From contig JACCYW010000068.1 of the NCBI GenBank assembly GCA_013696275.1, positions 1 through 5,287 on the forward strand: a stretch of DNA of 5,287 nt, given 5' to 3'. The stretch comes from Chloroflexota bacterium (GTDB lineage Bacteria > Chloroflexota > Limnocylindria > Limnocylindrales > CSP1-4). Shown here in pieces: positions 1 through 5,287 of the stretch; the stretch's first letter is position 1, and every line of letters starts with the position of its first letter. The notes under the pieces were generated by a model. The model ran no database searches and was not told the origin of the DNA. It saw only the letters and a program-made list of their open reading frames with translations. The position numbers and the translations under genes were made by a program.

Positions 1-2
1 CG

Positions 3-656
3 GGCGATGGTGCGCGGACCGACCGGAAGGCAGGTGAGCTGGTCGATCGGGACGCCATCCTGGAGCTGATCGAGCGCGCACCGTTCGTATCCCGGGGAGG
101 CGAGAAGCTGGCTGCGGCGCTGCACTCATTGGAGGTCCATCCGGAGGGTCGGATCTGCCTTGATGTCGGAGCTTCGACCGGCGGCTTCACCGACTGCCTG
201 CTGAAGGCAGGGGCACGCCGCGTCTATGCTCTGGACGTGGGTCGGGGACAGCTATCGGAAGAGTTGAGGAGGGATCCGCGCGTCATCTCCCTGGAGCGGA
301 CCCATGCGGCTCGGCTGGACCCAGCCCATCCTGACGCGGTCCACCTGCCCGAGATGGTGTCCCTGGCGGTGGTCGATGTCTCCTTCATCTCGCTGACCCG
401 GATCCTGGCTGCTGTCGCCTGTGCGGTCGCTGCAGGCGGCGAGATGGTGGCCCTGGTCAAGCCTCAGTTCGAGGCTGGTCCGAAGGACGCACCGAAGGGC
501 GTCGTACGCGATCCGGCTGTCCGCCGGGCTGCGGTCGATCGGGTGCGGGACCACGCGTCGAGCCTCGGTCTGGTGGTACAGGGTGAAGTGGCGTCGGTGC
601 TTGCTGGGCCAGCCGGCAATCGCGAGACATTCGTCCATCTGCGGGTGCCGCCTTGA
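3..656 (+). CDS. tlyA: TlyA-family rRNA 2'-O-methyltransferase (5' truncated by window edge)
   Basis: The reading frame is open from the window edge to TGA at 654-656 and gives 217 visible residues. Family members usually have about 245-275, so perhaps 30-50 N-terminal residues, most of the S4 RNA-binding domain, lie upstream. The visible start retains the S4 tail (KAGELV) and the linker PFVSRGGEKL (visible residues 27-36). A Rossmann methyltransferase core follows: the SAM-binding loop DVGASTGGFTD (54-64), ALDVGRGQL (76-84), VVDVSF (123-128), LVKPQFEAG (151-159) and GNRETF (205-210). The K-D-K-E residues expected for 2'-O-methylation can be placed at K35, D125, K153 and E208. Known family members methylate cytidine in 16S and/or 23S rRNA using SAM; in mycobacteria this affects capreomycin susceptibility. 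The in-frame TTG at 129 is not the start, because conserved sequence lies upstream of it. One small departure is ERTH where I recall ERTN as usual. The stop overlaps the nadK start. Confidence 0.95.
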   Translation, partial: GDGARTDRKAGELVDRDAILELIERAPFVSRGGEKLAAALHSLEVHPEGRICLDVGASTGGFTDCLLKAGARRVYALDVGRGQLSEELRRDPRVISLERTHAARLDPAHPDAVHLPEMVSLAVVDVSFISLTRILAAVACAVAAGGEMVALVKPQFEAGPKDAPKGVVRDPAVRRAAVDRVRDHASSLGLVVQGEVASVLAGPAGNRETFVHLRVPP

Positions 657-1492
657 AACGCCTCGGATTCGCGTTCAACCCGACCAATGACTCGGCCGGG
701 GCGCTGCGTGATCGCGCCGTGGCGTGGTGTGCGGCGCACGATACCGAAGCCTGGTCGGCACCGGCCGGCGAACTGGAGACGCTCATCGCCGAGCTGCCGC
801 GGACCGACGCCCTGGTCGTGCTTGGCGGCGACGGCACGTTCCTGCGTGCTGCTCGGGCCGTGGCCGCAGTGGACGTGCCCATCCTGGGCATCAACTCCGG
901 CCACATCGGGTTCCTGTCCAAGGCCGAACCCGCCCAGCTGGACGACATCCTGACCGCCCTGCTGGCAACCGATGTGGCCATCGAACCGCGCATGACCCTT
1001 GAAGCGCGGCTGCTTCCGGCGGGCCAGGCGCGCAACGCCGAGATGCACGTGGCGCTCAACGAGGCGGCCATCGTGCGCGGCTCGCAGGCCCGCGTGGTTC
1101 GCCTGGAGGTGGTCATCGACGGCTCGCACCTGGCGACCTACATCTGTGACGGTCTGGTGGTCGCCACCCCGACCGGATCGACCGGCTATTCCTTCAGCGC
1201 CGGCGGGCCCATCCTGGACCCGACCAGTCGGAACCTGGTGGTGACGACCATCGCGGCCTATCTCTCAGCCATCCGCTCCATCGTCGTCAGCCCCACCCAC
1301 ACGGTCGTCGTGCGGGTGCTGGACGCGTACGACTGCCAGGTCAGCATCGACGGGCGGGAGGATCTGCCGCTCAAGGTGGGCGATGCGGTGGAGGTGGTAG
1401 CTCGCGAACGATCCATCCGGTTCATCCAGCCGCGTGGTGCACCGCCCTTCTGGGACCTGCTGCGGCGCAAGGCCGAACTGCTGCCCTCCTGA
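653..1492 (+). CDS. nadK: NAD kinase
   Basis: Cytosolic ATP- (or polyphosphate-) dependent phosphorylation of NAD to NADP. The product is 279 residues, normal for the family. Motifs in order: N-terminal LGFAFNP (4-10), GGDGT (58-62), NSGHIGFL (81-88), the NE pair (136-137), DGLVVATPTGSTGYSFSAGGP (166-186, nucleotide-binding and catalytic core), and SIDGRE near the C-terminus (231-236). The TTG start at 653 overlaps the tlyA stop in the string TTGA. It is preferred because the first beta strand begins at residue 4 and no in-frame ATG lies nearby. No clear Shine-Dalgarno is seen, so translation is probably coupled to tlyA. The segment TTIAAYLSAIRS (198-209) departs from the common TPI-PH-LS-RP pattern; see findings. 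tlyA-nadK adjacency is common in bacteria. Confidence 0.96.
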   Translation: MKRLGFAFNPTNDSAGALRDRAVAWCAAHDTEAWSAPAGELETLIAELPRTDALVVLGGDGTFLRAARAVAAVDVPILGINSGHIGFLSKAEPAQLDDILTALLATDVAIEPRMTLEARLLPAGQARNAEMHVALNEAAIVRGSQARVVRLEVVIDGSHLATYICDGLVVATPTGSTGYSFSAGGPILDPTSRNLVVTTIAAYLSAIRSIVVSPTHTVVVRVLDAYDCQVSIDGREDLPLKVGDAVEVVARERSIRFIQPRGAPPFWDLLRRKAELLPS

Positions 1493-1493
1493 G

Positions 1494-2405
1494 GTGAGCG
1501 AGTCGCTCGACCAAGCGGTCACTGCCTACCACGATCACCTGCGCGTGGAGCGCGGCCTGGCTTCAGCCACCATCAGGGCATACGACAGCGACTTGCGTGC
1601 CTTCGGCAGGTGGCTCGGCGAACGCGCTTGGGCGAGCGGGCCGGAGCCGGCCCTGGCGTATCTCGCCTCCCTGGTCCGGCCGCCCAGCCCAGCGCGACCG
1701 GCTACGCATCGCCGAAAAGCAGCGGCGCTGCGCGCGTTCTACCGGTTCTGCTTCACGGAAGAGCTCGTCCAGGTGGACATCGCATCACGATTGGAACTAC
1801 CCAGGCCGGGTCGTCCGCTGCCCGCCACGCTCGATCAAGCCGAGGTGGTAGCGCTTCTGGAAGCGATCCGACCCATCGACAGCGTGACCATCCGCGATCG
1901 CGCCCTGCTCGAGTTGCTCTATTCCAGCGGCCTGCGCGTCAGTGAAGCGCTGGGCCTCGACCGTGACGATCTGTCCATCTCGACCGCATCGGCTCGGGTC
2001 ATCGGCAAAGGCGATCTGGAGCGCGTCGTGCCGGTCGGCGACGTGGCTCTCAAGGCGCTCCGTCGATACCTCGATGATGCAGCCGGTCGCGCTGCTCATC
2101 CTCAGGATCGCCGCCAGGCGCAGCGAGGTGGGCCGCTGTTCATGAGTGTTCGCGGCCAGCGCCTCGGCCGGATGGAGGCGTGGCGGGCGGTTCGGCGCGC
2201 GGCACTGCGGGCCGGGCTGGGGCGGCAGGTGACGCCGCACACGTTGCGCCATAGTTTCGCCACGCACCTGCTGGAGGGCGGCGCCGACCTGCGCGTCGTC
2301 CAGGAGTTGCTGGGACATGCGAGCATCACGACTACACAGCTGTACACACATCTGACCGGCGAACGGATCAGACAGGTCTACGCTCGGGCGCACCCGCGCG
2401 CATAG
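1494..2405 (+). CDS. xerD: Tyrosine site-specific recombinase, XerC/XerD type
   Basis: Resolves chromosome dimers at dif, usually with a partner Xer protein and FtsK. From the GTG at 1494 the product is 303 residues, the usual Xer length. The N-terminal SAM-like core-binding domain covers about residues 4-88 and the catalytic domain about 110-300. The full active-site set is present: R148 (SGLRVSEALGL), K172 (IGKGDLERVVPVG), H249 and R252 (HTLRHSFATHLLEGG), H275 (ELLGHASI) and nucleophile Y284 (TTQLYTHL). An upstream in-frame ATG at 1434 would add 20 residues inside nadK with no family-like sequence, so GTG 1494, one base after the nadK stop, is chosen; its ribosome binding site is weak, suggesting coupling. 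XerD rather than XerC rests on the neighbourhood (nadK, scpA), not on a diagnostic residue. A chromosomal Xer is far likelier than an integrase, since no att site, phage gene or cargo is visible. Confidence 0.9.
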   Translation: MSESLDQAVTAYHDHLRVERGLASATIRAYDSDLRAFGRWLGERAWASGPEPALAYLASLVRPPSPARPATHRRKAAALRAFYRFCFTEELVQVDIASRLELPRPGRPLPATLDQAEVVALLEAIRPIDSVTIRDRALLELLYSSGLRVSEALGLDRDDLSISTASARVIGKGDLERVVPVGDVALKALRRYLDDAAGRAAHPQDRRQAQRGGPLFMSVRGQRLGRMEAWRAVRRAALRAGLGRQVTPHTLRHSFATHLLEGGADLRVVQELLGHASITTTQLYTHLTGERIRQVYARAHPRA

Positions 2406-2416
2406 ACACACGCAAC

Positions 2417-2422
2417 GGGAGG
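2417..2422 (+). promoter_or_regulatory. Ribosome binding site of the PH/SHOCT gene
   Basis: GGGAGG lies 10 bases before the ATG at 2433, inside the 27-base gap after the recombinase stop. It is the clearest Shine-Dalgarno in the window and supports the 2433 start. The gap is too short to hold a convincing promoter or terminator, and I see no hairpin there. Confidence 0.7.
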
Positions 2423-2432
2423 CACAGCTCGG

Positions 2433-3368
2433 ATGGGCTACACGGAAACACTTCTCGCCCAGGGCGAGGTCATCGCCCGGCGCGGCAAGCAGCATTGGCT
2501 GGCGCTCCTGCTCGACAGTCGGACGGCCCTTGGCGTATGGCTGCTGGCGATCGTGCTGCTGGCGGCCACCGTCTTCTTCGACTTCGACCCCAACGCCAGG
2601 ACCATCGTCGGCTATGTCGTCCTGGTCCTGCTGGTCATCGGCCTGGTGCTCTTCCTGTATCGACTCCTGCGCTGGCTGAACAACGACTATCTGGTCACCA
2701 ATCGCCGCATCATCAAGGTCGAGGGCATCCTCAACAAACGCTCCATGGACAGCTCGCTCGAGAAGATCAACGATCTGGTACTCGATGAGAACATCCTCGG
2801 CCGGATGCTCGGCTACGGCGATCTGGATGTCGTCACCGCCTCGGACGTGGCCATCGACCGGTTCCGCATGCTCAACGATGCCAAGGAATTCAAGCGCACG
2901 ATGCTGGACCAGAAGCATCGCCTGGAGTATGGCGAGGACATGCGCCTGCCCGGCCCACCCCTGATGGCCGACCGCGGGCACGCAGCGGAGCCGACCACTC
3001 AGCCGGACCCGCCCTCGGCCGGGCCCGCGCTGGCGCCGGCATCGACACGTGAGTCCGAGCCGGTACGGACATCCGCTCCGAGCTCCAGCGACGGGTCGTC
3101 GGCCAGCTCTGCGGCTGATGCCACATCAACCGCCGGATCGGCCGTCGGCGGCGTCTCGGAAGCTCTGCCGGTGGCCGACGCAGTCGCCCCCGACAGCACG
3201 ATGGAACCGGTCACGATGCCAGAGCAGCCGGTGGCCAGGCGCGATGAGGGCGACGACCCGACCTCGGTGACGCAGACGCTGGCGCGCCTGGCTGACCTGC
3301 GCGACCGCGGCGCCATCTCCGTCGAGGACTACGACCAGAAGAAGACCGAGCTGCTCGGCCGGCTCTGA
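2433..3368 (+). CDS. Membrane protein with bacterial PH domain and C-terminal SHOCT motif
   Basis: Function unknown. The product is 311 residues. Two hydrophobic helices (about 31-49 and 57-78) are separated by a short polar turn (DFDPNA), giving a membrane hairpin. A bacterial PH-like domain of the YdbS/YdbT type (DUF304/bPH2) follows at about 82-160, recognisable from NDYLVTNRRIIKVEG (83-97), SSLEKINDL (107-115) and ILGRMLGYGDLDVVTAS (121-137). Residues about 173-275 are low-complexity, rich in Pro, Ala, Ser, Thr and Asp/Glu, and probably disordered. The C-terminal 279-311 (TQTLARLADLRDRGAISVEDYDQKKTELLGRL region) fits SHOCT, a short helical motif often found at protein ends and thought to mediate oligomerisation or tethering. 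ATG 2433 has a good ribosome binding site. The M50 protease gene begins 7 bases after its stop. PH and membrane assignments are firm, SHOCT is likely, and any cellular role is open. Confidence 0.88.
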   Translation: MGYTETLLAQGEVIARRGKQHWLALLLDSRTALGVWLLAIVLLAATVFFDFDPNARTIVGYVVLVLLVIGLVLFLYRLLRWLNNDYLVTNRRIIKVEGILNKRSMDSSLEKINDLVLDENILGRMLGYGDLDVVTASDVAIDRFRMLNDAKEFKRTMLDQKHRLEYGEDMRLPGPPLMADRGHAAEPTTQPDPPSAGPALAPASTRESEPVRTSAPSSSDGSSASSAADATSTAGSAVGGVSEALPVADAVAPDSTMEPVTMPEQPVARRDEGDDPTSVTQTLARLADLRDRGAISVEDYDQKKTELLGRL

Positions 3369-3375
3369 GACCCAG

Positions 3376-4050
3376 GTGAACCTAGATCCATCATTCCTCG
3401 TCCCGGCGCTGCTGGCCGTCGGGGTGATGCTTCTGGTCGGCTTTCCGGTGCATGAATTCAGTCATGCCTTCGCTGCCTTCCGGCTGGGCGATTCGACCGC
3501 CCGCTACCAGGGTCGCCTGACCCTCGATCCACGGCGCCACTTCGACCCGCTGGGTGGGACGATGCTGATCATCAGCGCCGTGCTCAGCTCGTTCTTCATC
3601 GGTTGGGCCAAACCGACGCCGGTCAATCCCTACAACCTGGCCGGCGGACATCGCGGCGAGGCGATCGTGGCCCTCGCCGGGCCGCTCTCCAACCTGGTGC
3701 TGGCGGCCATTGTGGCCATCCCGGTCAGGGTCGCCAGCTCGCCGGAGCTGCTGGTGCGCATCCTGTCCAACCCGCTGACCACGCTCATCTACGACGTCGG
3801 CGTGATCTGGGTCTTCATCAACATCTCGCTCTTCATCTTCAACCTGCTGCCCATACCTCCGCTCGATGGCTGGCGAGTCCTGCTCGGAGCAGTCGATCCG
3901 CGGACGGCCTATAACCTCCGCCGATACGAGCAGTACGGCTTCATCCTCTTGCTGCTCATCCTCCTGGTCGGCGGTCGCATCCTGGTGCCGGTCATCTTCT
4001 TCGTCATCGATCTGTTGATCCCCGGAGCGCGGGTCTACGCGCCGTTCTGA
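3376..4050 (+). CDS. Site-2-protease-like M50 membrane metallopeptidase
   Basis: Predicted zinc protease that cuts within or near the membrane. The product is 224 residues, the size of compact S2P homologues of the YwhC type that lack a PDZ domain. The zinc motif HEFSH (26-30, HExxH) lies at the end of the first membrane helix (about 8-27). The third ligand and second signature are in NLLPIPPLDG (156-165, Asp164). Other family features are GWAKPTPVNPYN (76-87) and ALAGPLSNLVLA (99-110). Further membrane segments lie at about 62-76, 97-117, 138-157 and 187-213. The GTG at 3376, 7 bases after the PH/SHOCT stop, is chosen because a later start would lose the first helix; its ribosome binding site is weak. 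All expected catalytic residues are present, so it is probably active. The substrate is unknown. The stop overlaps the HD gene start by one base (TGATG). Confidence 0.93.
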   Translation: MNLDPSFLVPALLAVGVMLLVGFPVHEFSHAFAAFRLGDSTARYQGRLTLDPRRHFDPLGGTMLIISAVLSSFFIGWAKPTPVNPYNLAGGHRGEAIVALAGPLSNLVLAAIVAIPVRVASSPELLVRILSNPLTTLIYDVGVIWVFINISLFIFNLLPIPPLDGWRVLLGAVDPRTAYNLRRYEQYGFILLLLILLVGGRILVPVIFFVIDLLIPGARVYAPF

Positions 4051-4544
4051 TGAGCGGCTGGTGGCCGCGCAAGGTGCGCCGATTCATACGCTATGTGACG
4101 GGCAGGGTCGGCGATGCCGAGCGGGCTGGCCTCCGTGAGTGGCTCAGCACTGACCAGATGCGCCTTTTCCTGTCCATGCCCCGAGCCGACCAGCGTCATA
4201 GCCTGGATGTGACCAGCGCGCTGGCGGCCGCCGGGCACATGGATCGGGAGCTCCTCCTGGCCGGCCTGCTGCACGACTGCGGCAAGGGCCCGATGGTCGG
4301 GTTGTGGCACCGGGTGGCCTGGTCGCTGGGCGAGCTCCTGGGCGAACCGGTGCTGCGCATCTGTGGTCGGCTGCCCGGTTTCCCGGCCGCCTTCGAGCGC
4401 ATCGCGCACCACGCCGAGCGATCTGCCGTGCTGGCTCTGGCGGCTGGTTGCTCATCCCGGACGGCGGGACTGATCCGCCATCAGGCGGCGCCGATGGACC
4501 CCGTCCACGGTGAGGCACTTCGCCGGGCTGACGAGACGCACTAG
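4050..4544 (+). CDS. Small HD-domain protein, putative metal-dependent phosphohydrolase
   Basis: The product is 164 residues with a pattern fitting the HD superfamily: H50 (QRHSLDV), H75-D76 (LLLAGLLHDCGKG), HHAERSA with H120/H121, H144 (LIRHQ) and D161 (ALRRADE). The two extra histidines after the HD doublet suggest a phosphohydrolase with two metals, as in HD proteins acting on nucleotides or cyclic dinucleotides, but the substrate cannot be read from the sequence. There is no signal peptide or clear membrane helix; the N-terminus (MSGWWPRKVRRFIRYV) is basic and amphipathic and may touch the membrane. ATG 4050 shares its A with the M50 stop, and the nearest purine-rich stretch (around 4022) is too far upstream, so translation by reinitiation is likely. 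scpA starts two bases after its stop. I do not recognise a named family. It is not a GGDEF/EAL or RelA-type fusion, as no other domain fits in this length. Confidence 0.82.
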   Translation: MSGWWPRKVRRFIRYVTGRVGDAERAGLREWLSTDQMRLFLSMPRADQRHSLDVTSALAAAGHMDRELLLAGLLHDCGKGPMVGLWHRVAWSLGELLGEPVLRICGRLPGFPAAFERIAHHAERSAVLALAAGCSSRTAGLIRHQAAPMDPVHGEALRRADETH

Positions 4545-4545
4545 G

Positions 4546-5287
4546 GTGGAGCGGGTGGCCACGCTGACCTGGCAGGACGGGGTGCCCTTCGAGCGATCCG
4601 CGCACGTGGACCTGGCCACCTTCCAGGGCCCCCTGGCGTTGCTGGTGAGCCTCATCGAGAAGCGGCAGCTGGATATCCTCCAGGTGCCACTGGGTGACCT
4701 TGCTGGCGCCTACCTGGAAGCCGTGGCGCAGCTGCGGGGGGACCAGTTGCCGAATCTGAGCTCATTCGTGGCCGTCAGCGCTCAGCTCATCCTGATCAAG
4801 AGTCGAGCGCTCCTGCCGCGGCCATTGGCGGTGGCCGATCCGGAGGAGGACGAGGGTGAGGACCCGGAGGCGGAGCTGCGGGCGCGGCTGCTCCTGTACC
4901 GCAGGTACCGCGATGCGGGCGACCGACTCGGCCAGCGGCTCGCCGCCGACATGGTGCTGGTGCATCGAGAGGCGGCCATCGCTCAGGCCGCCGGTCGGGC
5001 GGGGGTGGACGCGGCGGCGACCGACCGACTCGATCCGGCCCTCCTCCGAGACGCCTTGAAGATGCCGCTGGCGACGACCCTACCGACGCCGCCGCCGGTT
5101 GGCGTGATGGCCCGCGAGGTCACCCTGGAGGAGCGGGCGAGCGTCATCCGACGAGCACTTAGGCGAGCGCCAGCCTTCGTGCTCCAGGACTTGCTGCGCG
5201 ATGTGCGCGATCGGGTCGTGGTCGCCGTCACCTTCCTGGCCATGCTGGAGCTGGTCAAGCAGCGCGAGATGACGGTCGAGCAGGACG
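4546..5287 (+). CDS. scpA: Segregation and condensation protein A (kleisin), 3' end cut by window edge
   Basis: Kleisin that links the SMC heads and binds ScpB in bacterial condensin, for origin segregation and chromosome compaction. The frame is open from GTG 4546 to the window end with 247 codons. ScpA is usually about 240-280 residues, so only a short tail is missing. Visible: the N-terminal SMC-neck-binding segment with FQGPLALLVSLIEKRQLDI (26-44), helix SAQLILIKSRALLP (78-91), an acidic linker DPEEDEGEDPEAE (98-110), a Pro-rich hinge (LPTPPPVG, 179-186), and the C-terminal winged helix with VTFLAMLELVKQREMTVEQ (228-246). Canonical GPLDLL reads GPLALL here. The start is uncertain among GTG 4546, GTG 4555 and GTG 4510 (the last inside the HD gene); 4546 leaves one base after the HD stop. 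scpB would be expected next, outside the window. Confidence 0.93.
   Translation, partial: MERVATLTWQDGVPFERSAHVDLATFQGPLALLVSLIEKRQLDILQVPLGDLAGAYLEAVAQLRGDQLPNLSSFVAVSAQLILIKSRALLPRPLAVADPEEDEGEDPEAELRARLLLYRRYRDAGDRLGQRLAADMVLVHREAAIAQAAGRAGVDAAATDRLDPALLRDALKMPLATTLPTPPPVGVMAREVTLEERASVIRRALRRAPAFVLQDLLRDVRDRVVVAVTFLAMLELVKQREMTVEQD

Noticed and set aside
129..131. TTG as the start of tlyA
   Set aside because: Conserved TlyA sequence (S4 tail and the VSRGGEKL linker with catalytic Lys) is in frame upstream to the window edge.
457..1129. Two overlapping minus-strand open frames of about 220 codons opposite tlyA and nadK
   Set aside because: Both lie opposite well-supported genes, have Arg/Ser/Ala- or Gly/His/Gln-biased composition, and show no domain or ribosome binding site.
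1434..1493. Upstream ATG start for the recombinase, overlapping nadK by 59 bases
   Set aside because: The extra 20 residues (including two adjacent Cys pairs) do not look like Xer sequence, and the GTG at 1494 gives the standard length.
1494..2405. Recombinase as the integrase of a mobile element
   Set aside because: No attachment-site repeats, tRNA, excisionase, phage or cargo genes are seen, composition matches neighbours, and it sits between housekeeping genes in a known Xer context.
2406..2432. Terminator or promoter in the only gap over 10 bases
   Set aside because: 27 bases with no hairpin, no T-run and no recognisable -10/-35 pair; it holds only a ribosome binding site.
1797..2981. 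A 394-codon open frame on the minus strand spanning the recombinase and PH/SHOCT genes
   Set aside because: It reads the same triplets as the two sense genes (both in the same frame), where TTA, CTA and TCA are rare in GC-rich coding DNA, so it stays open by composition. Its protein is rich in Q, D and H with no recognisable domain, and it lies opposite two clear genes.
4144..4605. Minus-strand open frame of 153 codons opposite the HD gene
   Set aside because: Arg/Pro/Gly-rich shadow of the HD gene; no motif and no plausible start signal.

Overview
The window is 5.3 kb of GC-rich, densely coding bacterial chromosome. All seven genes lie on the + strand. The gaps between them are 27 nt or less, and two neighbouring pairs overlap by 4 nt or 1 nt. 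No RNA gene, mobile element, CRISPR array, terminator or long non-coding stretch is visible, and no stretch over 300 bases lacks a gene. The layout looks like one operon, or the middle of one, with both end genes cut by the window edges.

From left to right: (1) the 3' part of tlyA, an rRNA 2'-O-methyltransferase whose S4 RNA-binding domain is mostly outside the window; (2) nadK, NAD kinase; (3) a XerC/XerD-type tyrosine recombinase, probably xerD; (4) a membrane protein with a bacterial PH domain, a long disordered linker and a C-terminal SHOCT motif; (5) a site-2-protease-like M50 membrane metallopeptidase; (6) a small HD-domain phosphohydrolase-like protein of unknown substrate; (7) scpA, the kleisin subunit of the SMC condensin, lacking only its last residues.

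From general knowledge, tlyA-nadK followed at some distance by xerD and scpA-scpB is a conserved order in high-GC Gram-positive bacteria such as Mycobacterium, where recN, pyrG, a nudix gene and a parA-like gene lie between. Here those genes are absent from the interval, and the PH/SHOCT, M50 and HD genes sit between the recombinase and scpA. High GC, this compressed order, and a NadK motif that resembles what I recall from Chloroflexota suggest a high-GC Chloroflexota lineage or an actinobacterial relative. This is inference; the sequence alone does not settle the phylum.

Functionally the cluster mixes ribosome modification, NADP supply and chromosome dimer resolution/segregation (XerD, ScpA) with a membrane-associated trio of unclear role. 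Nothing here looks like a defence system or a mobile island. The parts most worth following up are the PH/SHOCT membrane protein next to the intramembrane protease, and the uncharacterised HD protein coupled to scpA.
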